From Heterohyrax brucei (Eukaryota > Chordata > Mammalia > Hyracoidea > Procaviidae): DNA of 64,000 bases. Each line of letters starts with the position of its first letter. Within the stretch, counting starts at the first letter, position 1. Made by a program: the position numbers and the translations under genes. Positions 1-9,540 of the stretch are shown piece by piece. The notes below the pieces were generated by a model. The model did not search any database, had not been told where the DNA came from, and was given only the letters and a program-made list of their open reading frames with translations. The stretch is taken from contig CM053143.1 of the NCBI GenBank assembly GCA_028571685.1, positions 135,690,829 to 135,754,828 on the forward strand, given 5' to 3'.

Positions 1-209
1 TCCAATCCACTCTCTCTATCAAGCCTTCTTATTATGTGAGTAAAATAAATTCCTTACTTGTTTAAGTCTCTGAAGTGGTGTTTTATGTTTCTGCCAGCAA
101 AATACAATCACATATGATAAAAACTCTACCAAAGAAACCCTTTATCAGGCTTTAAATATGTTCACAGAGATACTGAAAATATCATTTCCTTTCTGTAGTA
201 GAAATTGTA

Positions 210-262
210 GGAGCCCTGGTGAGGCAGTGTTTAAGTGTTCAGCTGTTAACCGAAAACCCTGA
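210..262 (+). repeat. AfroSINE, head only
   Basis: The start matches the tRNA-like AfroSINE head (gagccctggtg, then a degraded B-box-like part near 240-258). The body and tail are absent; unassigned sequence follows up to the RTE at about 299. Confidence 0.6.
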
Positions 263-298
263 CAAAGGAGAAAGGCGATAGTCCGCTTGGGTAAATAT

Positions 299-2680
299 TT
301 GTTGTTAGGTGCTATCAAGTTGGCTATGACCCACAGCAACCCTCTAAATAGCAAACGGAAAGAAGCACTGCTTAATCCTCACCGTTCTCACAATCATTGT
401 TCTGCCTGAGCCCGTTGTTGCAGTCGCTGTGCAGTCCACATCCTCCAGGGTCTTCCTCATTTTTGCTGACCTTCTACTTTACCAAGAATGCTGTCTTTCT
501 CTAGGTACAGATTCCTCCTGCAAACATGTATAAACCATGAGAGACATAGTCTTAACCATCTTTACTTCTAAGGAGCATTCTGGTCACGTTTCTCCCAAGA
601 CACACCTGTTAATTCTTCTAGTAGTCCGTAGTGTATTCAATGTTCTTCTTCACCAACACCACAATTCAAAGGCATCAATTCTCCAATCTCCCTTATTTAC
701 TACCCAGCTTTCACATGCATATGAGGCTATCGGAAATATCCTGGCTTGGGCCAGACACACCGTAGTGCTCAAGGTGACATCTTTGCTTTTCAACAATTTA
801 GAGAGATTTCTTGATACAGATATGTCCAATGCAAAGCATCTTTTGATTTTTAGCTAGGGTGATTTTGGATTCAGGTAAAATGAAATCCTTGGCAACTTCA
901 ATCTTTTCTGCGTCTATCATGATTGGTAGTTTTTCTCCAATTCTGATGCCACATTCTTCTTCATACAGTCTAGCTTCTCTGTTTATTTGCTCTGCATAGA
1001 GATGTGATAGGTATGGTGAAAGGGTACCACCCTGACACAAGTACCTCCTGATTTTAAGCCCCCCAATAATCTCTTGCTCTGTTGAAAAGACTGCCTCTTC
1101 ATCTATGTACAGTTCCTCCTGAGTACTATTATGTATTCTGGGTTCCCATTCTCTACAACGTTATCCATAATTTGTCATGATCCACACAGCTGAATACCTT
1201 TGCATAGTCAATAAAACACAGGTAAACATCTTTCTGGTGTTCTCTGTTTTCAGCCAAGATCCACCTGACATCAGCAATGGTATCCCTTGTTCCACTTCCT
1301 CTTCTGAAACAGGCTTGAATTTCTGGCAGTTCCTAGGCAATATACTACCACTTTTTAATAATCTCCAGCAAAATTTTACTTGCCTGTGATATTAATGATA
1401 TCGTTCGATAATTTCTGCATTTGGGTTCAGTCACCTTTCTTGGGAGTAGGCACACATGTGGCTCTCTTCCAGTCAGCTGGCCAGGTTGCCATCTGCTAAA
1501 TTTCTTGGCATAGAAAAGTGAGCACTTCTAGAGCCGCATCCTTTTGTTGAAACATGTAAATTGGTAGTCCATCAGCTCCTGTAGCCTCATATTTTGCCAG
1601 TGACTTCAGTGCAGCTTCGATGTCTTCCTTCAGTACCATAAATTCTTGACTATGTGCTACTTGCAGTTGTGGTGGAACATGAACCAATTCTTTTTGGTAC
1701 AGTGACTCTGTGGATTCTCTCCACCTTCTTTTTGATGCTTCCTATGTCATTTAATATTTTCCCCATAGAAGCCTTCAATACTACAGTTCAAGGCTTAAGT
1801 TATTTCTTCAGCTCTTTCAGTTTGAGAAATGCAGTGTGCCTCCCTTTTGGTGTCCTATCTCCAAGATTGCACAAATCATTATAATACTTTGTCTTCTTGA
1901 GTTACCCTTTGAAATTTTCCATTCATCTTTTTTACTTCTTCATTTCTTCCTTTTGCTTTTTCTACTCAATGTTTAAGAGCAGATTCATAATCTCTTCTAG
2001 CATCCCTTTTGATTTTTCTTTCTTTCTTTTTTTTTTTTTTTTTAGTGGCCTCTTGCTTTCTTCGTATATGATGTCCTTAAAGTCATTCTACAACCCATCT
2101 GGTCTTCAGTCATGAGTTTTCATTGCATCAGCTCTACTCTTGAGATGGCCACTAAATTCAGCTGGGATATACTGAAAGTTATACTTTGGTTCTTATCAAC
2201 TTGTTCTAATTTTCTTCAGTTTCAACTTCAATATAAGTAATTGATGGTATGTTCCACATTCGGCCCCCGAACAATGGTACTGAGTTTTTGTTGGCCTCTT
2301 TCCACAGACGTAGTTCATTTGAGCCATCTGGTAAAATCTACTTGTACAGTTGCCATTTATGTTAGTGAAGAAAACGTATTGGCAATGAAGAAGTCATTGG
2401 TTTGCAAAATTCTGTCATGTAATCTCCAGCATCACTTCTATCATTAAGGCCATATTTTCCAACTACCATTCCTTCTTTGGTTGTAACTTTCATACTCAAT
2501 CAGTAGTAACTACCAACGCATCTCGATTACATGTTTGCTCAATTTCAGATTGCAGACATTGGTAAAAATCTTCAATTTCTTCATTTTGGGCCTTAGTAGT
2601 TGATGTGTAAATTTGAATAATAGTCCTGTCAACTAGTCTTCCTGTAGGCCTGTGGATATTATCCTATCACTAATGTTATC
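299..2680 (-). mobile_element. RTE LINE, 3' two-thirds of a near full-length copy
   Basis: Reading the minus strand from 2680 to 299 gives the end of the endonuclease region, the linker, the reverse transcriptase and the 3' UTR of the Afrotherian RTE (BovB-like) LINE. At 1687-1496 the peptide has the RT pattern EDIEAALKSLAKYEATGADG followed by a CQEI end. At 1040-798 it has GGTLSPYLSHLYAEQINREA, the later RT region before the YADD box. The reading frame is broken many times, so it is inactive. The 3' end at about 299 has the typical ttgttgttaggtg tail. The 5' third continues at 3810-4437 after a nested insertion. Together the two pieces give about 3.0 kb, close to full length for this family. 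Confidence 0.88.
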
Positions 2681-3009
2681 TGTCAGGCACCATCAATTTG
2701 GTTCTGACCCATAATGACTGTATGTACAACAGAATGAAATACTACCTGGTCCTGCACCGTGCCCACAGTTGTTTTACTGCTTAAGCCCATTGTTTCAGCC
2801 ACTGCACTAATCTTTCTCCTTGAGGGTCTTCCTCTTTTCCACTGATTGTCTACTTTGCCAAGCCTGATGTCCTTCTCCAGGGATTGATCCCTCCTGACAA
2901 TGTATCCTAAGTATGTGAGATGCAGTCTCGCCATCTTTGCTTCCAAGGAGCATTCTGGTTGTACTTCTTCCAGAACAGATCTATTTGTTCTTTTGGCAGT
3001 CCATAGCCA

Positions 3010-3029
3010 GCCAAGTGCCGTCGAGTCCA
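3010..3029 (-). repeat. Tail-only SINE/RTE microinsert
   Basis: Compared with the RTE consensus as I recall it (cagtccatggtatattcaat), this copy has about 26 extra bases at 3005-3030 containing aagtgccgtcgagtc, the AfroSINE/RTE 3' tail. A short repeat gtccat flanks it (2999-3004 and 3025-3030). It forms a perfect 20-bp inverted repeat with 3148-3167. Confidence 0.6.
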
Positions 3030-3147
3030 TGGAACATTCAATATTCTTCTCCAGTACCACAATGCAAAAGCCTCAATTCTTCTTCTGTGTTCCTTACACA
3101 TTGTCCAACTTCCTCATGCATAGGATGCAATTGAAAATACAATGGCT

Positions 3148-3167
3148 TGGACTCGACGGCACTTGGC
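3148..3167 (+). repeat. Tail-only SINE/RTE microinsert, opposite strand
   Basis: Extra bases actcgacggcacttgg interrupt the RTE motif atggcttgggtcagg. They are the plus-strand form of the tail seen at 3010-3029. A cttgg repeat flanks the core (3146-3150 and 3162-3166). Confidence 0.55.
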
Positions 3168-3285
3168 CTGGGTCAGGCGCACCTTGGTCTTCACATATCT
3201 TTACTTTTCAACACTTTAAAGAGGTCTTTGTAGCATATTTTCCCAATGGACAGTGTGGCTTTTGATTTCTTTACTGCTATATGCC

Positions 3286-3809
3286 AAGCAAATAACCCAA
3301 GAAGCTGGGCTACATGAAAAAGAATGAGGCATTACGAATTGGAGGCAGACTCACTAACAACCAGCATTATGGAGATGACACAACCCTGCTTGATGGAAGT
3401 GAAGATCATTTGAAACACTTATTCTTGAAGATCAAAGACCATCACCTTCAGAATAGATTGAATCTCAATATCAAGAAAACAAAAGTCCTCACAACTGGAC
3501 CACTAAGAAAGGATTGAGTTTGTCAAAAATTTCACTGGACGTGGTTCCACAATCAGTGCCCACAGAAGCAGCAAGACTGCATCTTACAATCTTTGGACAT
3601 CTTGTCAGGAGAATGACATCATGTTCAGCAAAGTAGATGATCAGGGAAAAAGAGGAAGACCCTCAAGGAAATGGATTGACACAGTGGTTGCAACAATGGG
3701 CTTAAGCACATAAACGATTGTGGGCATGGTTCAGGACCAGGCAGTACTTTATCCTGCGGTACATGGGGTCACTGTGAGTCGGAATCAACTCTATGGTACC
3801 AACAACAAT
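3286..3809 (+). mobile_element. RTE LINE 3' fragment, plus strand, nested
   Basis: The open stretch 3314-3517 contains the RT catalytic box as YGDDTTLLDGSEDHLKHLFLK followed by NLNIKKTK, typical of RTE reverse transcriptase. Downstream, about 0.4 kb of the consensus is missing before the C-terminal region (about 3580 onward). The copy ends with gtgagtcggaatcaactctatgg and a short caacaacaat tail. Its 5' end abuts the 5' end of the minus-strand fragment 2681-3285, so the two lie head to head inside the outer RTE. Confidence 0.85.
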
Positions 3810-4437
3810 AGCTTTGTATAGGCCCTGAAATGTTCTTTTTTGACAATGAATGCATCATCATTCCTCATCAAGCTGTTATTTCCAGCATAAGAAGTCCATA
3901 TGACTGTCAGATTCAAAATAACCAATACCTGTCCATTTCAGCTTCCTAATGGCTAACAGCGATATGTATGCATTCTATGAATTTTTGATGATTTCTAATT
4001 TTCCTAAACTCATACTTTATACATTCTGCTTTCTAGTTATCAGTGGATGTTTGCAACTGTTTCTTCTCATTTTAAGTCACACCACATCAGCAAATGAAGG
4101 TCCTGAAACTTGGCTGCATTCATGTCACTAAGATTGATTCTACTTTGGAGAGACAGCTCTTCTCCAGTCACTTTTTTGAATGTCTTACAACCTGAGGGGT
4201 TCATCTAACAGCACTATATCAGTGTTTCATTGCTAATCATAAGATTTTCATAGGCTAATTCTTTTCAGAAGTAAATTACCAGGTCCTGCTTCCTGGTTTG
4301 TCTTCACCTGGAATCTTTGCTAAAACTTGTCTACTATGGGTGACCCTGTTGGTATCTGAATACTGGTAGCATAGCTTTCATCATCACGGCAACACCCAAG
4401 TGCCCACAGTAGCACAAATTGACAGATGCATGGAGGT
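3810..4437 (-). mobile_element. RTE LINE, 5' part of the outer copy
   Basis: This resumes the outer RTE interrupted at 2680. It starts with the consensus-like ccctgaaatgttctttttt, continues through endonuclease-coding sequence (about 3830-4130) and reaches the 5' UTR at 4437 (agcacaaattgacagatgcatgg). Only about 20 bp of the host copy seems lost at the insertion point. The open stretch 3949-4131 on the other strand is a shadow of this LINE. Confidence 0.85.
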
Positions 4438-4545
4438 CTGTAAAAATTATAGCCTTGGAAATCCTATGAGACAGTTCTACTCCTATAGTTACCCTAAGTT
4501 TGAATCCACTAGATAACAGTGAGTTTGGGTTTTGGAGGCTTTATT
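4438..4545 (+). repeat. AfroSINE, 3' part
   Basis: The body matches from ccttggaaatcctatgag through a divergent tail (gataacagtgagtttgggttttgg). The tRNA head is missing. It abuts the 5' end of the outer RTE. Confidence 0.65.
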
Positions 4546-4558
4546 ATCAAATACCAGT

Positions 4559-4689
4559 TCTAACTCAGTGATTCTACAGAACAGAATAGAACTGTCCCAT
4601 ACCATTTCTAACGTGTGACTTGTAGATTTGAACACCTGACCTTTTGGTTAGCAGCTGAATTCTTAACCACTGTGCCACCAGTGAAACTC
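4559..4689 (-). repeat. AfroSINE, nearly complete
   Basis: On the minus strand the head lies at 4689-4620 (gtggttaagaattcagctgc in reverse) and the body runs down to about 4559. It is wedged between two plus-strand AfroSINE pieces. Confidence 0.8.
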
Positions 4690-4795
4690 CTTGGAAACTG
4701 TATGGGACAGTTCTACAGTATCCTATAGGGACACTATGAGTTGGAGTCAACTCAGTGGCAGTGCTTTTAGTTTTGGTCTTTTTGGTGCTACCAGG
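4690..4795 (+). repeat. AfroSINE, 3' part
   Basis: Body ccttggaaactgtatgggac and tail gagttggagtcaactcagtgg, then ttttagttttggtc. The head is absent. Confidence 0.8.
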
Positions 4796-4811
4796 GCTCC
4801 AAAAATGTATA

Positions 4812-5321
4812 AAGGCAACTATCTCATTTATCTAGTGGGTTGCTTTAACAGAGAGAAGTTTATTCTCTCACAGTTTAGGAGATTAGAAGCCTGAATTCAG
4901 GGTGTCAACTCTGGGGAAAGATTTTCTCTGCCTGGGAGTTTTAGAGGCAGGACCTTGTCATTGTTGTCCCCTGGTGTAGACTCTCCAAGCGGGAACTCCA
5001 GGTCCAAAGGACACGTGTTCTAGTGTGCTGCTTCCAGTGCTACTTTCTCTGTGGTATGTTGTCCCCATGTCTCTCTGCCTATGCTTCTCTTTGACATCCC
5101 TAAAGGGAATGGTTTAAAATACAATCTGATTTTGTAGATTGAGTCCTGCTTCATTAATGTAACTACTACTAATCCATCTGGTTAACAACATAGAGACAGG
5201 ACTTATAACACATAGAAAAATCATATTAGACGTCAAAATGTTAAACAGTCACATTACTGGGAATCATAGCCCAGCCAAACCGATACACATAATTTTTGGG
5301 GACACAATTCAATCGATGACA
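4812..5321 (-). mobile_element. Solo LTR, ERVL-MaLR-like
   Basis: An antisense LTR of the MLT1/MST-like group. It shows the characteristic tttattctctcacagt near the start and the ggggacacaattcaat end at 5321. It belongs to the same family as seven other copies or fragments here (11027, 27236, 28432, 29750, 36736, 39838, 40780, 45468). A non-coding fossil, clearly diverged. The MaLR assignment is by remembered consensus. Confidence 0.7.
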
Positions 5322-6587
5322 GTGATTTTAAAAATGGTTATTGCATGAGTTCCTTTACTAACTCTCACTTCTATAGTAGATTGTCAGTTCACTGGCAACA
5401 GTGGTACAGTAAAAATGAGTTACATTTTGTGGGTCAGGAAAAAAGCTTAAATAGCTAAAATAAAAAGTTAAGACATTGTTGAAAACGAATACACACAGAG
5501 CGAGAAATTATACTGGATATAGTAGTTCCAGAAATTGGGTGTATTCTAAGCAGTGAATTAAATATGTATTTTAGGTTTCAAACTAGAAGCCACGAGAGAG
5601 TGAATTGTCTGGATTTTCTGGGGTTTAAGGACAGAATTGTAAAATATTAACAATCATATAGACAAGAACAGAAATCATTTTCTCAGTAGAGGTTAAGGTA
5701 GCGTAGTAGTATCTTCTGGTGAGTTTTCCTCCAAATCCTCTGCTGCTGTGACTACAGATACATAGTTTTGGTACTATGTTAGGAAGCGGAATAAACCATT
5801 GGGATAAAGTTTCAGTTGCTATCTCAATTCTAGAGTTTACAAAAAAAAAATTAATTTCTCTGAATCAGTTTTGCCTCAGACACTTCTAGACTACCATGGC
5901 ATGGAGGATGCTACCTAGTCAATAAAATCTGCCAGGATGACCTATATCTTAAACTAGGAACTTAAGGGCCTGCATTTGTGTGAATGTCATCAGTGTCAGT
6001 GAATGGAAAAAGAAGAAATGCTGTAGATATTCAGAGACATACAGCATGTCCAGGTAGGCTACGTAAGACTTACTTAAGAACAGTTCAAGTAACCATCAGA
6101 AAGTTAACTAATTCAGAATACGCTGTTTTGATGTCATCTTAAAATTGCAATTAATGAACAACATTTTGTCTTTACAACTTCAGACCGCACTGAGAACTCC
6201 TATAAGAACAGCCTTTAACACTGCCACTGTCAGCACGTCCTTGAGGCAGTTGTCTGCTATTTCATACCACGTCTCTTAATGAAAATGGATTAGAGATATT
6301 TCTTTAAGTGTCAGTGCTGGGAAAAGCTATTGTCTAGAAGCAACTGATTTTGTGTTTCTGGTGGGCACAGGAAACTAGAGACAGGTATGCTTAGAGAACT
6401 TAGTTAGTCAGTCAGTTTAAGATGGAAGAAAGATGCTTAACCAGAGTCAAACACTGAAGAATAAGAACTTCAACACAAAAGGAAGAAAACGATGAGACAA
6501 GTCATTTATAATGGAGGGAAAAAAAGTTAGGCACTGCAGTTGATAATACATGTTCTCCAATAAGCCTTTCTACCTCCTGAGAGGCCA
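5322..6587. other. Unassigned, repeat-poor DNA
   Basis: I recognise no gene or repeat in this stretch. It holds only short open frames and an A-run near 5840-5850. Confidence 0.5.
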
Positions 6588-6840
6588 TATGGTATATAGT
6601 TGGAAGTTTGAGCTTTGGAGCCAGACCATCTGAGTTTTCATACCAGTTCTGTCACTTATTAATTGGATGACCTTGGACAAGTTAATTAGTCTTAGTTTCC
6701 GCATCTGTGAAGTGGGGGAATTAGTAAGCCATTTTACAGGACTACTGTGATGATTAAATAAGCCAATATGTGTGCTAAAGCACTTGGACCAGCACCTGGA
6801 ATATAGCAGACACTGAACAGAGTTTCTACTCTCATCATCA
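6588..6840 (+). repeat. MIR SINE
   Basis: Shows the MIR core: gagctttggagccagacc, then cacttattaattggatgacc, then gatgattaaataagcc and a degraded tail. One of the best preserved MIRs in the window. An ancient tRNA-derived, L2-dependent SINE. Confidence 0.85.
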
Positions 6841-6944
6841 TCTTTGCCTTATATCCATCTTCCTAACAGGCAGAGTAGGGAATTAAACATAATTCAGCAA
6901 AATCACTAAACACCTATTGGTACCAAGCACTTTCTCAAAAATAA

Positions 6945-7108
6945 AAATAAAAAAATCCTGTTGCAATTGAGTCAATTCTGACTCGTAGAGATCCTATAGC
7001 CAGAGTAGAACTGCCCCAGAGTTTTCAAAGAGCACCTGGCAGATTTGGACTGCCAATCTTTTGTTTAGCAGCTGTAACACTTAACCACTACTCCACTAGC
7101 GTTTCCAT
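6945..7108 (-). repeat. AfroSINE
   Basis: Tail ttgagtcaattctgactcg, body gtagaactgcccc and head cacttaaccactactccac, read on the minus strand. Almost complete, preceded by an A-rich run at 6938-6955. Confidence 0.88.
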
Positions 7109-7365
7109 CAAGTACTCCAGTAGGCCGTAAAAAGGCAAAGAACAGGTAAGATGCAATACCTCAAAGCCCTCTCAGGCTACATAATAAATACTCATATTTG
7201 CAGTATATGCGTTAACTTAACATCAACAAAGTGACATGTGAATCCAGACCTCCAGGCTGTACAGGACATGCAGCAGGAACTGGGATGAGAAGATTCTGAA
7301 AAGAAGCATTAAATTCTACCGAAACCTCAGTCTCTCCCTAAAGTCAGGAGAACCAGACCTCAAGG

Positions 7366-7512
7366 CAGTTGTAGTGGTTAAGTGCTACAGCTGCTTACCA
7401 AAAGGTCAGCAACTCAAATCTGCCACGCTCTCCTGGGAAAATCTGTGTGGCACTTCTACTCTGTCCTATAGAGTCACTATGAGTCATCCTTGACTCTTCT
7501 GCAGGGGGTTTA
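7366..7512 (+). repeat. AfroSINE
   Basis: Head tagtggttaagtgctacagc, body and tail (cactatgagtcatccttgac) are all present. A TTTTA-rich run follows at 7507-7535. Confidence 0.88.
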
Positions 7513-7785
7513 TTTTTTATTTTATTTTATCTTATTTGGTCTTGACATTTCCTCCTACCTAAGCCTAACCATAGAAAATGACTCTCCATGCCTTCAGGAG
7601 TTACGGTATGTGAGACTAGAGAGAGATTTATCTCTGAGACCCAGGATATTAGGTTTATCTAATTCGCACATGTGATAAACATTGGGTCTACTATTTGATA
7701 GTAGTAGAGCTTGCATATACACTAGCCACATCTAGGAACAACATATTAGGGTTCATCAACTATAGGAACCTTCATAAAATAAAAA

Positions 7786-7836
7786 AACAAACCCACTGCC
7801 ATTGAGTCCATTTTGACTCATAGTGACCCTATAATT
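7786..7836 (-). repeat. AfroSINE, tail fragment
   Basis: Only the 3' tail is present: aaacccactgccattgagtc through catagtgaccctata. The sequence to 8034 beyond it is unrecognised. Confidence 0.7.
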
Positions 7837-8140
7837 TTTCTCCAAATGCTAGAAGGTCAGGTTGGTAGACAGAGAGACTCTGGACTTACTCTGAAAAGTC
7901 TTTGTGGAGATCTCATCCATCTTGATGGCCAAAGTCTCTATACTTAACAAGCCAACTAAGGAACCACTGCCAATGTCCACCCAGAGGTTAAGATACACTT
8001 TTGTAAACCCCCAAAGAAACATGTCAGTTTTCAATGCGTGTGTGAGTCGGAAATTTTGGTTTAGCTAGACTTGATAGTTTAATTCTATTAAAAAAAAAAT
8101 AAGTAATTTGAAAACGCTACCCCTAGTCTATTTTCAAGGT

Positions 8141-8347
8141 CCCTGGGTGGTCTAAATGGCTAAGTGCCGGACTATCAACCAAAAGTTTGGTGGTTCACAC
8201 CCAGCAAGTAACACTGAGGAAGAAAGGCCTGGCAATCTGCTTCTGTAAAGATTACAGTCAAGAAAATCCTGTTGTGTTCTGTTCTACCCTGTAATGCTTG
8301 GAGTCACCATGAGTCAGAATCCGCTCAATATCAATGGTTCAGAGTTG
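8141..8347 (+). repeat. AfroSINE, long form
   Basis: This copy carries the extra central block (gaagaaaggcctggcaatct then gcttctgtaaagattacag) that is missing from the short-form copies. Tail gagtcagaatccgctcaata. Confidence 0.85.
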
Positions 8348-9392
8348 TTGTTGTTTGTGTTTTTAAGTCTTTTTTTATTTATTAAGTCAAAGTCAATGAA
8401 GGAAAGAAAGGTAATGCAGTTCACAGCAGGTCCTAGAATCCTCTCCTAGCTTTGAAAGAGGTTGTATCCCTGCAAAGGCAGTCCTTCAGCTCTTTTCTCT
8501 TCTCCTCAGTTGACTTCTAACCCCTTCAAAGGATTAACTTCCACCACCCAGTCATGCCTTAAATCTTTCTTAGCCAAATCTAGTTCTTCCACATTAAGGA
8601 GACAGGAGATGAGTTCTCTTTTATTGTATATACCACTTTCACCACTTACGCCAGTGAGTATTAAAGAACACACATAATGTAACAATTAAGGCCATTACAG
8701 CTTTTTGTTTTTTTGGTGTGTTTTGATGTTGGTTGTTCTTGTTTTCCCATGGCACTTATTACTCATAAGAAGTTGCGAGCAGCAGAAAAGGAACAGGAGT
8801 TTCTAACAGTTGATGTGACTGGTAGAAAAATTTGATTATATTCCTCCTTTTCCTTTTTTTATTTTGCTAAAGTGCCTTCTTGAAAGACAAGGCAAACTTA
8901 AGACTTTCAGTTTTTCCAAGTACATTAACAAAACCAAAGATCTGTATGAAAGTTCTTGATTGAGGAGAAGTTGCAAACTGGCATTGAAGTTCTCAAGCAC
9001 TGACTCAATGAGAGAGAGAGCATCATATTGGTGTTCTATCAAACTTTCCCAGGAATAAACTTCAGGATTATCCCATCTTTTCTTCCAATTGGGACATTGT
9101 GCAAAGAAGCCCAAGTGAGCTGAAATATCCTTTGAGGAAAAATACACAGGAGACTTACCCTAGGCTTCACCACCTGCCAGAATGTCGTTAAATTATGCAG
9201 TTGTGAACTGGCTATTTTTCTGTTATAGCAATATATGTTCTTAATTTCTCCTGAAATCACACTTTTTGCTGATTGTCATTTTAAAATTCATTGTTTCCGT
9301 TACTGTTAACTTTTTCTCATCTGTTTTCTTTTGCTCATCACAGCCAAACAAGATGACCGGAGTACAATTTTTTTAACTACCCAGAAAGCCAA
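8348..9392. other. Unassigned DNA holding a coding-like minus-strand stretch
   Basis: No repeat is recognised across this kilobase. Its one unusual content is the open stretch at 8836-9147, listed separately. Confidence 0.45.
8836..9147 (-). other. Unrecognised coding-like open stretch
   Basis: The minus-strand frame stays open for about 105 codons. It has a protein-like composition with paired tryptophans (NWKKRWDNPEVYSWESL) and an amphipathic segment (DALSLIESVLENFNASLQLL). No in-frame ATG opens it; the first codon of the stretch is GTG after an upstream TAG. A pyrimidine-rich run ending in CAG at 9122-9120 could be a splice acceptor for an exon starting near 9119, and a GTAAGT lies just upstream in the same orientation, at about 9160. 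I do not recognise the protein. It may be chance, a decayed gene exon, or part of an unidentified element. Confidence 0.22.
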
Positions 9393-9394
9393 AA

Positions 9395-9540
9395 CCAAAC
9401 CTGTTGCTGTCTAGTCAATTGCAACTCTTAGAGACCTTATAGGGCAGAGGAGAACTCCCCCATAGAGTTTGCAGGGAGTGCCTAGTGGATTCAAACTGCC
9501 GACTTTTTGAGTAGCAGCCTTAGCAACCATGAGGTGTCAC
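9395..9540 (-). repeat. AfroSINE
   Basis: Tail ctgtctagtcaattgcaact, body gtttgcagggagtgcc and head, read on the minus strand. The adjacent RTE lacks its 3' end exactly here. Confidence 0.85.

Larger units (their letters stand above)
2681..3285 (-). mobile_element. RTE LINE 3' fragment nested in another RTE
   Basis: The 3' end is at 2681 (tgtcaggcaccatcaatttgg). The minus-strand translation at 3060-2683 holds the RTE C-terminal block YLGYIVRRDQSLEKDIRLGK followed by KRGRPS and a VQDQVVFHSVVH block. It is 5'-truncated just after the RT core. It sits inside the outer RTE, which resumes at 3810. It also carries two tiny tail inserts, at 3010-3029 and 3148-3167. Confidence 0.85.

Noticed and set aside
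2683-3265. Open frames on both strands that look protein-like
   Set aside because: The minus frame is RTE coding sequence; the plus frame is its shadow.
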